Assembly: GCF_030238365.1 (NCBI RefSeq)
Contig: NZ_JASSOT010000064.1
Span: 248,001 to 312,000 of the forward strand
Direction: 5' to 3'
From: Lelliottia wanjuensis
Lineage (GTDB): Bacteria > Pseudomonadota > Gammaproteobacteria > Enterobacterales > Enterobacteriaceae
DNA: 64,000 nucleotides
Of this stretch, positions 22,982 to 32,828 are shown in pieces. The notes under the pieces were generated by a model. It saw only the letters and a program-made list of their open reading frames with translations. It did no database searches and had not been told where the DNA came from. Every line of letters begins with the position of its first letter. Within the stretch, counting starts at the first letter, position 1. A program made the translations under genes and the position numbers.

Positions 22982-23887
22982 CTACTGCGGCCACAACCAT
23001 GCCGCGCCGCGAACGCCGCTGGAATCACCGTGCACCGCTTTGCGGATCGGCGTTTCGCACTCCCCGCCGAACACCCACTGTTTCACCAGTTGCGGAACCG
23101 TGGTGTAAATCCGGTCGACGTTGCTCATGCCGCCGCCCAGCACGATCACATCCGGGTCGAGAATATTGACCACGTGCGCCAGAGATTTCGCCAGGCGCAT
23201 TTCGTAACGGCTCAGCGCCAGCTCGGCCACGGCGTCCTGCTCTTCCACCAGACGCATAATCTCGTTGCCTTTGAGAGGCTTTCCGCTCAGGCGATGGTAG
23301 TCGGTGGCGAAACCGGTTCCGGAGATAAAGGTTTCGATGCAGCCCTGTTTCCCGCAGTAGCACGGCACTTCGGCGCGGTATTTGAGTTCGTCTTCATCCA
23401 TCCAGGGTAAGGGGTTGTGCCCCCACTCGCCCGCCGTGCCGTTGCCGCCAATGTGCGCGCGACCGTTGAGCGCCACGCCCGCGCCGCAGCCGGTGCCGAT
23501 GATCACCGCAAACACGGTCTGTGCGCCTGCCGCCGCGCCGTCGATCGCTTCCGAGACCGCCAGGCAGTTGGCGTCATTCGCCAGCCGCACTTCGCGGTTC
23601 AGGCGCGCGCTCAAATCTTTATCAAATGGTTGCCCGTTGAGCCACGTCGAGTTGGCATTTTTCACCACGCCGGTGTACGGCGAAATCGAGCCAGGAATCC
23701 CCATCCCGACCGAGCCGGTCTGCCCTGTGGCTTTTTCTGCCATCTCCACCAGCTGTGCGATGGTTTCGATAGTCTGCTGGTAGTCGTCGCGCGGTGTCGG
23801 CAGGCGGTGGCGAAAGAGCTGCTCGCCGCGATCGCTTAGCGCAATGACTTCTGTTTTGGTGCCGCCCAAATCAATACCAATACGCAC
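22982..23887 (-). CDS. mak: Fructokinase (ROK family)
   Basis: ATP-dependent fructokinase with weak mannokinase activity. The 301-residue product has the ROK phosphate motif DLGGTKTE at the N-terminus, IGTGCGAGV, the substrate segment [10 protein letters not shown], and a zinc-binding [10 protein letters not shown] cluster. The GTG start at 23887 has GGAG upstream and matches the E. coli start; the longer frame adds 29 unconserved residues. It is divergent from rdgC. The neighbour araJ of E. coli is missing. Confidence 0.95.
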   Translation of the reverse strand: MRIGIDLGGTKTEVIALSDRGEQLFRHRLPTPRDDYQQTIETIAQLVEMAEKATGQTGSVGMGIPGSISPYTGVVKNANSTWLNGQPFDKDLSARLNREVRLANDANCLAVSEAIDGAAAGAQTVFAVIIGTGCGAGVALNGRAHIGGNGTAGEWGHNPLPWMDEDELKYRAEVPCYCGKQGCIETFISGTGFATDYHRLSGKPLKGNEIMRLVEEQDAVAELALSRYEMRLAKSLAHVVNILDPDVIVLGGGMSNVDRIYTTVPQLVKQWVFGGECETPIRKAVHGDSSGVRGAAWLWPQ

Positions 23888-24010
23888 AGGACTCTCCTCA
23901 TTATTTTGATTATCAACAGAGTAGAAGCAGGCTACCCGATTAGCAATGCAAGCGCTGCCACAATTCGTTATCATGCCCGCTGATTTAACGACAAGGCCGT
24001 GGAAATTATC

Positions 24011-24925
24011 ATGCTGTGGTTCAAAAATTTGATGGTTTACCGTCTCAGCCGCGACGTTTCGCTGCGTGCGGAAGAGATGGAAAAACAGTTAGCCGCTTAC
24101 ACCTTTACCCCATGCGGTAGCCAGGATATGGCAAAAACCGGTTGGGTTTCTCCGATGGGTTCTCAAAGCGATGCGCTGACCCACTCGACAACCAATGGTC
24201 AAATCATTCTTTGCGCGCGTCAGGAACAGAAAATCCTGCCGTCACCGGTGGTGAAGCAGGCGCTGGAAGCGAAGATCTTCAAGCTCGAGGCTGAACAGGG
24301 CCGCAAGCTGAAAAAAACCGAAAAAGATTCCCTGAAGGACGAAGTGCTGCACTCCCTGCTGCCGCGCGCCTTTAGCCGTTTCAGCCAGACCATGATGTGG
24401 ATCGACACCGTCAACGGTCTGATCATGGTGGACTGCGCCAGCGCCAAGAAAGCCGAAGATACGCTGGCCCTGCTGCGTAAGAGCCTGGGCTCCCTGCCGG
24501 TGGTTCCGCTGGCGATGGAAAATCCGATCGAACTGACGCTGACCGAATGGGTTCGCAGCGGCAGCCCGGCGCAAGGGTTCCAGCTGCTGGATGAGGCCGA
24601 GCTGAAAGCGATGCTCGAAGATGGCGGCGTGATCCGCGCGAAGAAACAGGATCTGGTCTGCGACGAGATCGCGGTCCATATCGAAGCGGGCAAACTGGTG
24701 ACCAAGCTGGCCCTCGACTGGCAGCAGCGCATTCAGTTCGTGATGTGCGACGACGGTTCGATTAAACGTCTGAAGTTCTGCGATGAGTTGCGCGATCAAA
24801 ACGAAGATATCGATCGCGAAGATTTTGCCCAGCGTTTTGACGCGGACTTCATCCTGATGACGGGTGAACTGGCGGCGTTGATTCAGAATCTGGTGGAAGG
24901 TTTAGGCGGCGAAGCGCAGCGCTAA
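24011..24925 (+). CDS. rdgC: Recombination-associated protein RdgC
   Basis: Ring-shaped DNA-binding protein that inhibits RecA functions. The 304-residue product follows E. coli RdgC throughout ([16 protein letters not shown] ... [11 protein letters not shown] ... [13 protein letters not shown]). The ATG at 24011 is chosen because homologues begin MLWFKN; the four extra upstream residues are not conserved. It is followed by a strong bidirectional terminator shared with ppnP. Confidence 0.96.
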   Translation: MLWFKNLMVYRLSRDVSLRAEEMEKQLAAYTFTPCGSQDMAKTGWVSPMGSQSDALTHSTTNGQIILCARQEQKILPSPVVKQALEAKIFKLEAEQGRKLKKTEKDSLKDEVLHSLLPRAFSRFSQTMMWIDTVNGLIMVDCASAKKAEDTLALLRKSLGSLPVVPLAMENPIELTLTEWVRSGSPAQGFQLLDEAELKAMLEDGGVIRAKKQDLVCDEIAVHIEAGKLVTKLALDWQQRIQFVMCDDGSIKRLKFCDELRDQNEDIDREDFAQRFDADFILMTGELAALIQNLVEGLGGEAQR

Positions 24926-24933
24926 AACGTGAA

Positions 24934-24973
24934 GAAAAAGGCCGGGTGAGCGTTAACGCTACCCGGCCTTTTT

Positions 24974-24975
<2 letters not shown>
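24934..24975. terminator. Bidirectional terminator between rdgC and ppnP
   Basis: The stem AGGCCGGGT/ACCCGGCCT is flanked by A-rich sequence on the left and eight T on the right, so it can serve both convergent genes. Its stem sequence is REP-like. Confidence 0.88.
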
Positions 24976-25294
<319 letters not shown>

Positions 25295-25332
25295 CTATAG
25301 GGGCCAGCCTCCGTGCCTGTCACGCAAAATCA

Positions 25333-26010
25333 TCAGGCCAGTAATTCGGACGCCAGGCGCGTGACCAGTACGTTTGAGAGCAGCACCGGAACATCGAGCG
25401 CTTTTTGCAGGAGATCGCGGTGATGCTGGTGAAAACCGAGGCAATCCAGCATCAAGACGTCCGCGCCCTGCTCCAGCAGTTCACGCCCCGCTGAAATCAG
25501 TTTGGCTTCGCTGTCCCAAATCGGATTCGCCAGCGCAAACAGCGGCGTGCGTTGTAGAACTCTCCATTTGGCGATCTGATTAGCGAGAAGTTCTTCAATC
25601 GGCACAATCACCCCGACCTGATGCCCATCTACAATCGAGGCCACCAGCGGAGGAATGATTCGCATCGGTTCAAGGAGGATAGAATTTCGTGCCATAAGAC
25701 CGGAAATCGGAGCGGTGCTCATCAACAGGATCACGTCATATCCCTGGTTATCGAGCACTTCAATGACACCCTGTAATGCACGTTCGATTTTGTGATGTGA
25801 AACGTGCGCTAGTTTACCGTCGCTTAACAATGTCGGCAGCGTCACCTCATCGGCGACGGGTGCGTAGTCTTCCATGACCTCTTCCCGACTCATCTTGCCC
25901 AGCAGGCTCAGATGGGTGATTTGTTGTTCAGAGACATGCTCCGTCAGGAGCGGTAAAACTTCGCTGACAGGGACCACTCCGATGGTGAGGATCGCCAATG
26001 TTGCCTTCAT
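25333..26010 (-). CDS. aroM: AroM family protein
   Basis: The 225-residue product is full length and similar to E. coli AroM, an uncharacterised protein with an Asp/Glu-racemase-like fold ([36 protein letters not shown]). Its molecular role is not established. As in E. coli it is downstream of aroL and yaiA and is therefore probably in the TyrR/TrpR-controlled aroL transcript, with a 238-base gap after yaiA. Confidence 0.93.
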   Translation of the reverse strand: MKATLAILTIGVVPVSEVLPLLTEHVSEQQITHLSLLGKMSREEVMEDYAPVADEVTLPTLLSDGKLAHVSHHKIERALQGVIEVLDNQGYDVILLMSTAPISGLMARNSILLEPMRIIPPLVASIVDGHQVGVIVPIEELLANQIAKWRVLQRTPLFALANPIWDSEAKLISAGRELLEQGADVLMLDCLGFHQHHRDLLQKALDVPVLLSNVLVTRLASELLA

Positions 26011-26248
26011 CTTTTTCGCCTTTCTTCACTACCACTGCGATAATACAGGCACAAGCTCAATACGCTGCGCGGTTCTTGTTTCAGCTTAAACAGGACAAAA
26101 GCGTAGCAGCATATCTCCACACCGAAATGTAAAGATCGAACGCCCGTTCTGAATCCCACTGTAATAACTAAATATTAACCCTCACTTAACATTATCGTTG
26201 AGTTAAAAGTGTGATTCAGACACGGTTATGGTGGATTTCAGATTTGTA

Positions 26249-26440
26249 TCAGGACTTATCGGGATCTTCGTAGCGGCGTTTGGCATCCAGGGCTTCCTGC
26301 TCGCTTTCGTGTTCGCTGATCAGGGAATCGGGTTTGGGATGATCCGCACGCAATTGATACCAGGTCACGGTTTGGGTACCGGTGCCTTTTTCAACAGTGA
26401 CAATGCGTGCTTCGCGTGGGTATGGCGGTCTGGTTGGCAT
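26249..26440 (-). CDS. yaiA: Small conserved protein YaiA
   Basis: A 63-residue protein [19 protein letters not shown]...[19 protein letters not shown]...YEDPDKS nearly identical to E. coli YaiA. Function unknown. It is located 45 bases downstream of aroL, as in E. coli, so it is probably co-transcribed. Confidence 0.93.
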   Translation of the reverse strand: MPTRPPYPREARIVTVEKGTGTQTVTWYQLRADHPKPDSLISEHESEQEALDAKRRYEDPDKS

Positions 26441-26485
26441 AGTTCATCCTTTTTACGAGGGCTAAACTATGAGTATAGACGCCAG

Positions 26486-27010
26486 TTAGCTGGCGCAAGC
26501 CAGACGCAGGGCGGTAACAATCTGATTTACGACCTGTTCCGGCGAGAGCGAAGCGTCGATCACGTGGTGCGCCGCTTCGCGGTACAGGGCGTCGCGCTCG
26601 GCGAGAATTTCGCTCACCTCTTCGCTGATGGGCTTTCCGGTGAGCGTCGGGCGCTGCCCCTCTTCCGGGAAAGCTTCCAGGCGCTCTACCAGCGTAGAAA
26701 CTGGCGCACACAGGTAAATCACAATCCCTTTCTCGCGCATAAACTGGCGATTACGTTCTGCGAGGATGATCCCACCGCCGGTGGCGACAATGGTCGAAGG
26801 TGCGGTGACAGCTTCCAGGGTTTCAGACTCACGCGTGCGGAAACTCTCCCAGCCTTCTTTTTCGACGATCTCTGCGATGGTCTGACGAGCGTGCGTTTGC
26901 AGCCAGTGATCGGTATCGACAAACTGGCTGTCACTCACGCGCGCCAGTTCGAGGCCTACGGTTGTTTTTCCGCAGCCACGGGGGCCAACTAAAAAGATGG
27001 GTTGGGTCAT
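26486..27010 (-). CDS. aroL: Shikimate kinase II
   Basis: Phosphorylates shikimate in the aromatic pathway. The 174-residue product has the P-loop [12 protein letters not shown], the shikimate-contacting DTDHWLQ and GGGIIL segments, and the lid [12 protein letters not shown]. The start at 27010 gives the same length as E. coli AroL; the longer frame adds 16 unconserved residues. TyrR- and TrpR-like operators lie upstream. Confidence 0.97.
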   Translation of the reverse strand: MTQPIFLVGPRGCGKTTVGLELARVSDSQFVDTDHWLQTHARQTIAEIVEKEGWESFRTRESETLEAVTAPSTIVATGGGIILAERNRQFMREKGIVIYLCAPVSTLVERLEAFPEEGQRPTLTGKPISEEVSEILAERDALYREAAHHVIDASLSPEQVVNQIVTALRLACAS

Positions 27011-27070
27011 AGCCTGGTGTTCCCCTTGATACCGCGAGGTTGCGGCGAGTGATGTCAAAAAACGAGCAAT

Positions 27071-27092
27071 AATACCATTAAACTAGTACGCA
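27071..27092 (-). promoter_or_regulatory. TrpR-operator-like site upstream of aroL
   Basis: The minus strand GCGTACTAGTTTAATGGTA resembles the TrpR operator half CGNACTAGTT and corresponds in position to the trp operator known in the E. coli aroL promoter. Confidence 0.65.
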
Positions 27093-27099
27093 AGGTAAC

Positions 27100-27117
27100 T
27101 GTAAAAATTGGATTACA
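27100..27117. promoter_or_regulatory. TyrR box upstream of aroL
   Basis: TGTAAA-N6-ATTACA matches the TyrR box TGTAAA-N6-TTTACA at 11 of 12 positions. It lies about 90-107 bases upstream of the aroL start codon. A weaker second candidate begins at about 27176 (TGTAAA-N6-ATTGCA). Confidence 0.75.
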
Positions 27118-27280
27118 ACAAGAATATGTTTGCATGACAGAGAGCGTGATGAGTGAGTTTAGCGCGTAGTCTCTGTAAAGAAATCATTGCATAAGCGGGT
27201 GCGTCAACTTTACTGCAAAGCATCAGGCGATGACAACCCTGCGGTTGCCACACTATACCATAAATCAGCAATGCTTATCA

Positions 27281-27739
27281 TTACGCGTTGCGGCGCTTCA
27301 CTTCCAGCAGCCACTTATCCAGCTCAGCGGCGAATTGCTGGCGGTCACGTTGCGAGAGCGAATCCGGCCCACCGGTCTGCACACCGCTCGCGCGCAGGGT
27401 ATCCATAAAATCGCGCATCGTCAGTTTTTGGCGGATCGTGGAGGGCGAGTAACGTTCACCGCGCGGATTCAGCGCCGCTGCGCCTTTCTCCAGCACTTCT
27501 GCTGCGAGAGGAATATCGGCGGTGATCACCAAATCTTCAGGGCTGCACAGGCGCACAATTTCGTTATCCGCCACGTCGAACCCGGCCGGAACGCGCATTG
27601 AACGAATAAATTTCGACGGCGGAATGCGCAAATTCTGGTTTGCGACCAGCGTCAACGGCATCTGCACGCGCTCGGCCGCGCGGAATAAAATCTCTTTAAT
27701 GACATTCGGACACGCATCCGCATCCACCCAAATCGCCAT
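27281..27739 (-). CDS. yaiI: YaiI/YqxD family protein (DUF188)
   Basis: The 152-residue product [18 protein letters not shown]...[24 protein letters not shown] is full length for the family. The acidic DADAC and TADIPLA motifs suggest a PIN-like nuclease fold, but no function is established. The start at 27739 matches E. coli; the longer frame adds seven residues. It is divergent from proC. Confidence 0.93.
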   Translation of the reverse strand: MAIWVDADACPNVIKEILFRAAERVQMPLTLVANQNLRIPPSKFIRSMRVPAGFDVADNEIVRLCSPEDLVITADIPLAAEVLEKGAAALNPRGERYSPSTIRQKLTMRDFMDTLRASGVQTGGPDSLSQRDRQQFAAELDKWLLEVKRRNA

Positions 27740-27836
27740 AGTTTCTCCCCTGGATGACATTGGTGGCTATTGTCGCCTGCTTTTCGTTGTTAAGCTATAA
27801 ATCAGAACTCACAACGCATCATAACGGAGAGACGTG

Positions 27837-28646
27837 ATGGACAAAAAAATCGGTTTTATCGGCTGCGGCAATATGGGAAAAGCCATTCTCGGCGGTCTGA
27901 TCGCCAGCGGCCAGGTGTTGCCAGGGCAGATTTGGGTCTACACCCCGTCACCGGATAAAGTCGCCGCGCTGCGTGATGAATACGGAATTAATGCTGCCGA
28001 AAGCGCACAGGAAGTTGCCCAGATTGCGGATATCGTCTTTGGCGCCGTTAAACCTAACATCATGATCAAGGTTCTGAGCGACATCACCTCCAGCCTGAAC
28101 AAAGAGACCCTGGTGGTCTCCATCGCCGCGGGCGTGACCCTCGATCAGCTCGCGCGCGCCCTCGGCCACGATCGCAAAATTGTCCGCGCCATGCCAAACA
28201 CTCCGTCGCTGGTGAATGCAGGGATGACTTCCGTGACGCCGAACGCGCTGGTGACGCCAGAAGACGTGGCCGACGTGCTGAACATTTTCCGCTGCTTAGG
28301 CGAAGCCGAAGTGATTGCCGAAGCGATGATCCATCCGGTGGTGGGCGTCAGCGGCTCTGCGCCCGCGTATGTCTTCATGTTTATCGAAGCGATGGCCGAT
28401 GCCGCCGTGCTCGGCGGAATGCCGCGCGCGCAGGCCTATAAATTTGCCGCCCAGGCGGTGATGGGCTCCGCGAAAATGGTGCTGGAAACGGGCAAACATC
28501 CGGGCGAACTGAAAGATATGGTCTGTTCACCGGGCGGCACCACCATCGAAGCCGTGCGCGTTCTGGAAGAGCGTGGATTCCGCTCGGCGGTGATTGAAGC
28601 GATGAACAAGTGCATGGAAAAATCAGAGCAACTCAGTAAGTCCTGA
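27837..28646 (+). CDS. proC: Pyrroline-5-carboxylate reductase
   Basis: Last step of proline synthesis, NADPH-dependent reduction of P5C. The 269-residue product has the Rossmann motif GFIGCGNMGKAILGG, the VKP segment AVKPNIM, RAMPNTPSLV and the dimerisation block SGSAPAYVFMFIEAMAD...SPGGTTIEA. A GTG immediately precedes the ATG; the ATG at 27837 fits the GGAG spacing and E. coli length. It is convergent with dgcC at only 16 bases. Confidence 0.97.
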   Translation: MDKKIGFIGCGNMGKAILGGLIASGQVLPGQIWVYTPSPDKVAALRDEYGINAAESAQEVAQIADIVFGAVKPNIMIKVLSDITSSLNKETLVVSIAAGVTLDQLARALGHDRKIVRAMPNTPSLVNAGMTSVTPNALVTPEDVADVLNIFRCLGEAEVIAEAMIHPVVGVSGSAPAYVFMFIEAMADAAVLGGMPRAQAYKFAAQAVMGSAKMVLETGKHPGELKDMVCSPGGTTIEAVRVLEERGFRSAVIEAMNKCMEKSEQLSKS

Positions 28647-28662
28647 TGAAACGCGCCGGGCG

Positions 28663-29778
28663 TCAGGCCGCCACTTCGGTGCGGTTGCGTCCGGCATTTT
28701 TCGCTTTGTACAACGCCACATCCGCCGCTTTTAACCACTCCCGATAGTGACAAAACTCTTCCGTTAGCGGGGCCACCCCGACGCTGATCCGCAGTCGCAC
28801 CTGCGGCGCGCAGGGCAGCGTTAAGACCGCCAGCCGCTCATGCACACGAGACATCGCCGCGATGGCACTTTCCGCCGGCGTGCCGCTCATGATCACCGCA
28901 AATTCATCTCCGCCGAAGCGCCCAATCATATCCCCGGCGCGCAGGGTTAACTGCAGCTGTCGCGTGACGGCGATAATCGCCTCGTCGCCCACGTCGTGGC
29001 CCCAGGTGTCGTTGATACTCTTGAAATGATCGATATCGATAATCAGGATCGCCGCTTCGCGATGAGCGCGCCGACAGGTGTCGTACTCATTGCGTAACAG
29101 GATCTCCCAGTGGCGGCGGTTGAACACCCCGGTCATGCCATCGCGGGTGCTCATCAACTCCAGACGGCGCTTGTGCTCTGCCAGCCGAATCGCCGTCTGG
29201 TAGCTCACCCAGGCAAAAAACAGCGGGTAGAGCACCATCACCGGCAACGCCAGCCAGAGTTCCAGCGGGGTAAGCGTAAAACCAGGAGAGACGCCGGTAA
29301 GCTGTAGCGTCACCAGGGCTGCAATCGTCGTCATGATTGCACCAGCAGTGAACAACCGGATCCCGCCCGCCCCCATCGTATTCATGCCGATCAGAATGAT
29401 GAGAGCCGCGGTGGGCAGCACATTCACCCCTGTCAGCCCAATCCAGACGCCTGCGACTATGGCATCAGCCTTCAGGTTGTTCATCTCACTGACGCGCGGA
29501 TCGGCGGCGCGATAGGCCAGCTGCCAGGCCAGATGCGGCCAGACAAACGCCCATCCGACCAGCAGTAACCACCAGCCTCCAGGCGGAGCTTGCGCCACCA
29601 GCGCCCCGGCGATCGGGAAAAACATGGCCGCCAGCCCGAAGATACGCGGCAGTCGAACGCGCCGCGCAAACCGGATACCGGAACGGTGATGGTCATCCTG
29701 AGAAAGGCCCTGCTGCCACTCTTCTCGCGTGACGTCTTTATTGTAAAAGTTTTCGTCATTCATAATTTTTGGGAACAT
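28663..29778 (-). CDS. dgcC: Diguanylate cyclase DgcC (AdrA/YaiC)
   Basis: Makes the c-di-GMP that activates cellulose synthase downstream of CsgD. The 371-residue product equals E. coli DgcC in length: an N-terminal MASE2 membrane domain with about five spans (residues 40-190), then a GGDEF domain with DGMTGVFNRRHWE, DIDHFKSINDTWGHDVGDE and active site RFGGDEFAVI. No RxxD inhibitory site is seen just upstream of GGDEF. It is downstream of psiF, after a hairpin. Confidence 0.96.
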   Translation of the reverse strand: MFPKIMNDENFYNKDVTREEWQQGLSQDDHHRSGIRFARRVRLPRIFGLAAMFFPIAGALVAQAPPGGWWLLLVGWAFVWPHLAWQLAYRAADPRVSEMNNLKADAIVAGVWIGLTGVNVLPTAALIILIGMNTMGAGGIRLFTAGAIMTTIAALVTLQLTGVSPGFTLTPLELWLALPVMVLYPLFFAWVSYQTAIRLAEHKRRLELMSTRDGMTGVFNRRHWEILLRNEYDTCRRAHREAAILIIDIDHFKSINDTWGHDVGDEAIIAVTRQLQLTLRAGDMIGRFGGDEFAVIMSGTPAESAIAAMSRVHERLAVLTLPCAPQVRLRISVGVAPLTEEFCHYREWLKAADVALYKAKNAGRNRTEVAA

Positions 29779-29825
29779 TCTGAAACATTTCCCAAATTAT
29801 AGAGAGGGGTGTTGCGGGGAAAGTA

Positions 29826-29861
29826 TGAAATTTCGGGTGAGTCGGCGTGGCCGCTCACCCG
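29826..29861 (-). terminator. Probable psiF terminator
   Basis: The 8-bp stem CGGGTGAG/CTCACCCG (29834-29861) is followed on the minus strand by AAATTTCATACTTT. It lies just after the psiF stop and upstream of dgcC; the T-run is broken, so efficiency is uncertain. Confidence 0.6.
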
Positions 29862-29867
29862 TTAGGA

Positions 29868-30188
29868 CTACGCCGCTTTCTTCAGGCAGGCGCTCATAAA
29901 CTTGCTGCGGTCTTCGCCTTTGAGGGACTGTTGCGTGGCGAGGCCATTACATTCACGCATCTTTTGCTGCTGGGGCGTCAGGCTCTTTTCGCCCGGTTTC
30001 GAAGCGCTGTTTTTCAGGCAATCACTCATGTAGGTTTTGCGCGCATCGCCTTTCAGCGTCTGGGCTGTCGCCTGTTGATTGCAGCTGGTCATCCGTTGCT
30101 GCTGAGGCGTAAGCGTTCTCTCGGCGGCAGACGCGACAGACATCAGAAGCAGAGAAGAAAGCAGGGTTACAGCGAGGGTCAGTTTCAT
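29868..30188 (-). CDS. psiF: Phosphate starvation-inducible protein PsiF
   Basis: A 106-residue exported protein: signal peptide residues 1-22, then two tandem PsiF repeats, LTPQQQRMTSCNQQATAQTL... and LTPQQQKMRECNGLATQQSL..., each with two conserved Cys about 25 residues apart, probably disulphide-bonded in the periplasm. Function unknown. In E. coli it is co-transcribed from phoA; here a 527-bp element separates the two genes, so its Pho control may be altered. Confidence 0.95.
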   Translation of the reverse strand: MKLTLAVTLLSSLLLMSVASAAERTLTPQQQRMTSCNQQATAQTLKGDARKTYMSDCLKNSASKPGEKSLTPQQQKMRECNGLATQQSLKGEDRSKFMSACLKKAA

Positions 30189-30244
30189 AGCACCATCCTT
30201 TTGTGAAGATTCACATTAAGTCTGGTTCGTGGCGGGAAAAATAC

Positions 30245-30257
30245 CACCCGGCGGAAG
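30245..30257. repeat. 13-bp direct repeat, left copy (target-site duplication)
   Basis: CACCCGGCGGAAG occurs at 30245-30257 and exactly again at 30785-30797, bracketing the inserted element. The right copy is half of the phoA terminator stem, so the left copy is the duplicated fragment. Confidence 0.88.
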
Positions 30258-30784
30258 TAATACTGGTCAGTTAAGCATCTGAGGTTATTCCGTTCACCTT
30301 ATGTTCAGCAGAATATAAAACCTGTATCACCTGTGAACGTGACAAGGGGGCTGCGCGGCCCCCTTGCCATCTGACCTCCGGTTCGCCGATTTCTTCGGGG
30401 ACCCACACCGGTACCACATTCAGGCGGTCGTGAAGCTGGAGGGATCGGGAGTCCGGCTGAAAATCGCCGAAGCGTTTCCTGGAGGCCGGGTCGAGGCGCA
30501 GGGAAGCGCCGAGAGGGGGCGACCTGCATGGATGCAGGATCGCGCCCGACCCGATAGCCGCAAGGAATAAGCTGAGGGCACCGCGAAGCGGCGATTTTCT
30601 TTGCCGGGAGCCCGGGTTGCCAGGGTGGTGGCGATTGAGCCACCCTGGCACGTTCACCGCAGAGTGATAGACCGGAAGCAGAGGAACGAAAGTGAACGGA
30701 ACAATTCCACTGATGCCATAAAGGTCCTGGAGCAAGCAACATAATGAATTTAAATTCATTATGTTGCTTAACTGACTGGTATTA
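30258..30784. mobile_element. Non-autonomous IS4-family-like element (MITE), 527 bp
   Basis: The ends are inverted repeats: TAATACTGGTCAGTTAAGCA at 30258-30277 and the complement of TAATACCAGTCAGTTAAGCA at 30765-30784, 18 of 20 identical. They resemble the IS4 terminus as I recall it (TAATGCCGATCAGTTAAGG). A 13-bp direct duplication flanks it, in the 11-13 bp range known for IS4. A subterminal inverted pair TTCCGTTCAC (30289-30298) / GTGAACGGAA (30691-30700) adds symmetry. There is no transposase frame. The interior is GC-rich and full of strong hairpins (near 30343-30366, 30526-30550, 30618-30646) and a 36-bp perfect palindrome at 30734-30769. Two open frames inside (162 and 145 codons) have low-complexity composition and are probably not genes. 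Confidence 0.8.
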
Positions 30785-30786
30785 CA

Positions 30787-30812
30787 CCCGGCGGAAGGGG
30801 ATTTCCGCCGGG
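30787..30812 (-). terminator. phoA terminator hairpin
   Basis: CCCGGCGGAA/TTCCGCCGGG forms a 10-bp stem with a six-base loop, seven bases beyond the phoA stop. There is no T-run on the minus strand because the element's end begins shortly after; the insertion appears to have targeted this stem. Confidence 0.65.
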
Positions 30813-30819
30813 CAATAGG

Positions 30820-32235
30820 TTATTTCAGACCGAGAGCGGCTTTCATGGTGTAGAACAGATCCGTTTGATCCGTCAGGCCCACCACGTTCGCAGCATGCGG
30901 GCCATACGCGGCGATACGCAACTGCGTTCCGGTATGTTCCATTGAATCGCCTTCTGAGTTGCCGTAGCTCATCACCATCACCGCACCGTCTTTGGTGTTC
31001 AGCGCCTGGGTCAGGCCCGGAGCTTTGGTATCAGGCGCCACAATCTGGCTGGCGTGGGCGTGGTCAGCGGTGACGACGACAAGGGTGTTGCCATCTTTCT
31101 TCGCGAACTCCAGCGCCTTCTGCACGGCTTCGTCGAGATCGACGGTTTCGCCAATCTGACCGCACGGATTGGCCGCGTGATCCTGTTTATCAATCGACGC
31201 CCCTTCCACCTGCAGGAAGAAACCTTTCTCACCCTTGCTCAGCAGGGAGATGGCTTTATCGGTCATCTGCGCCAGCGTAGGGACGCTGTCGTCACGTTTC
31301 GGGTTTGGCGTACAGGTGACAGCAGGTTTGTCGATGTTGCCGTGGTAAGAGGCTTTTGGCCCTTCCCAGCGCACCGGCATATTGCCGTCCGAGAACAGAC
31401 CGAGCAGCGGCTTATCCTGACCCGCTTCGGTGATAGCCGCCAGCGAAGCGGCATCGCTCACCAGCTGATAACCGCGCGCCTGCGCCTGTTCACGCAGGGT
31501 TTTGCCCTGCCACTCGCCCGCCGTCGCGGTTTCCGCGAAGGTTTTCGCCCCGCCGCCGAGCGTGACATCCGCGCGGGCGTTCAGCAGCTGTTCGGTGATG
31601 GACCCTTTACCACCCTTTTCCAGCGCGTTGGTCGGGCATTTTTCGCTGGTGACGGACGGGCCATAGCATTTACGCGAGGTTACGTGCGAGACCAGTGCGG
31701 CTGGCGTGGCATCCTGCAGTTCGGCGGTAGAGACGTTGCCCGTTGCCAGCCCGGCGGCTTTCGCCATCTCGAGAATGGTCTGGTGATCTTTTTCGTGAAT
31801 ATCGACGCCCAGCGCGCCGTTATAGGTTTTGACGCCGGTGGTCCAGGCCGTGGCGGAGGCGGCGGAATCGGTGACGTAATCCGGTTTACCGGTTTTTTTA
31901 TCCAGCGCGTAGTGGGTGTATTGTCCGGTCAACGGCAATGCATCGATGCCTTTAAAAAAGCCACCGGCCCCTTCGGCATAATTTCGCGCGGCGGTGATTT
32001 CGGAATCACCCATCCCGTCGCCAATCAGCAGAATAATATTTTTAGCGGGTTTGTCATTCAGGGATGCACGCAGCGCTTCGGTTTGATCCTCTGTCAGGCG
32101 GCGCGCGCCACCCGGCTGCGTGATATCACCCTGGGCTGCACGATTATCCAGCACGTGGGTATTCGCGGTGTCAGCATAAATGGCAGGGGTAAATAATAAC
32201 GGCATTAATGCGATGAAAAGTGCGCTCTGTTTCAC
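30820..32235 (-). CDS. phoA: Alkaline phosphatase
   Basis: Periplasmic phosphomonoesterase induced by phosphate starvation. The 471-residue product has a signal peptide ([21 protein letters not shown]), active-site [10 protein letters not shown] with the nucleophilic Ser, [10 protein letters not shown], and metal ligands in DHAANPCG and TADHAHASQ. Four Cys form the two known disulphides. The GTG start at 32235 with GGAG upstream is as in E. coli. A Pho box lies 56-77 bases upstream. Confidence 0.97.
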   Translation of the reverse strand: MKQSALFIALMPLLFTPAIYADTANTHVLDNRAAQGDITQPGGARRLTEDQTEALRASLNDKPAKNIILLIGDGMGDSEITAARNYAEGAGGFFKGIDALPLTGQYTHYALDKKTGKPDYVTDSAASATAWTTGVKTYNGALGVDIHEKDHQTILEMAKAAGLATGNVSTAELQDATPAALVSHVTSRKCYGPSVTSEKCPTNALEKGGKGSITEQLLNARADVTLGGGAKTFAETATAGEWQGKTLREQAQARGYQLVSDAASLAAITEAGQDKPLLGLFSDGNMPVRWEGPKASYHGNIDKPAVTCTPNPKRDDSVPTLAQMTDKAISLLSKGEKGFFLQVEGASIDKQDHAANPCGQIGETVDLDEAVQKALEFAKKDGNTLVVVTADHAHASQIVAPDTKAPGLTQALNTKDGAVMVMSYGNSEGDSMEHTGTQLRIAAYGPHAANVVGLTDQTDLFYTMKAALGLK

Positions 32236-32290
32236 TTTATTTTCTCCATGTACAAATACATAAAAAATAAACAGAGCGACTATAGGCATA

Positions 32291-32312
32291 CCAGATGACA
32301 AATCTATGACAG
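32291..32312 (-). promoter_or_regulatory. Pho box upstream of phoA
   Basis: CTGTCATAGATTTGTCAT on the minus strand matches the PhoB site (two CTGTCAT-type half-repeats 11 bases apart), between iraP and phoA. Confidence 0.85.
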
Positions 32313-32333
32313 GCTTTTAGATTCTGTGACAGA

Positions 32334-32594
32334 TTAACTGCGTGGATGCCGCAACAACTTTTTTACGTATTGCTGTAGCATTTCGCTATCCTGAACCGGC
32401 ACTTGAGAGTCGGGCCTGGCATCCTCCAGTGCGCCCTCGATACTTCGGATCAGCGTCTGCTGATCGTGCTGCGCCATTTGCCGTAACAGGGCTGTGACGA
32501 CGATTTCCAGCGCTTCAACCTGGGCAACCAGTTCTTTTGACTCTTCTTCCTTTTGGGCAAGCTTAACCAGCAACTCTGCAATGAGATTTTTCAT
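32334..32594 (-). CDS. iraP: Anti-adaptor protein IraP
   Basis: Binds RssB and stabilises RpoS during phosphate starvation. The 86-residue product [31 protein letters not shown]... has the N-terminal coiled coil typical of IraP and aligns with E. coli over its full length. It is upstream of phoA on the same strand, as in E. coli. Confidence 0.93.
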   Translation of the reverse strand: MKNLIAELLVKLAQKEEESKELVAQVEALEIVVTALLRQMAQHDQQTLIRSIEGALEDARPDSQVPVQDSEMLQQYVKKLLRHPRS

Positions 32595-32828
32595 CGAGCT
32601 ATTTCCTTATCAGGTTTTTGCTGACGGTATCATTACGGTTGAATAATGCAAAGAGGCGAAAAGTATTATCTTTATGAAAAAACACGCTATGTCGCAAATA
32701 ACGATGATTTAATGCCAGCGAAACGTTTTGCTATTATAAAAAGTGATTGCCTGGCGGCGAATTATTAGAAAGCAGACGCCATTATTTTTGATAACAATGG
32801 CCATGTCTGCTTAATACATAATATATCT

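Noticed and set aside
30271-30759. Open frames of 162 and 145 codons inside the phoA-psiF element
   Set aside because: They lie within hairpin-rich repeat DNA, have Arg/Pro/Gly/Ser-rich composition without domains, overlap each other, and include the terminal repeats.
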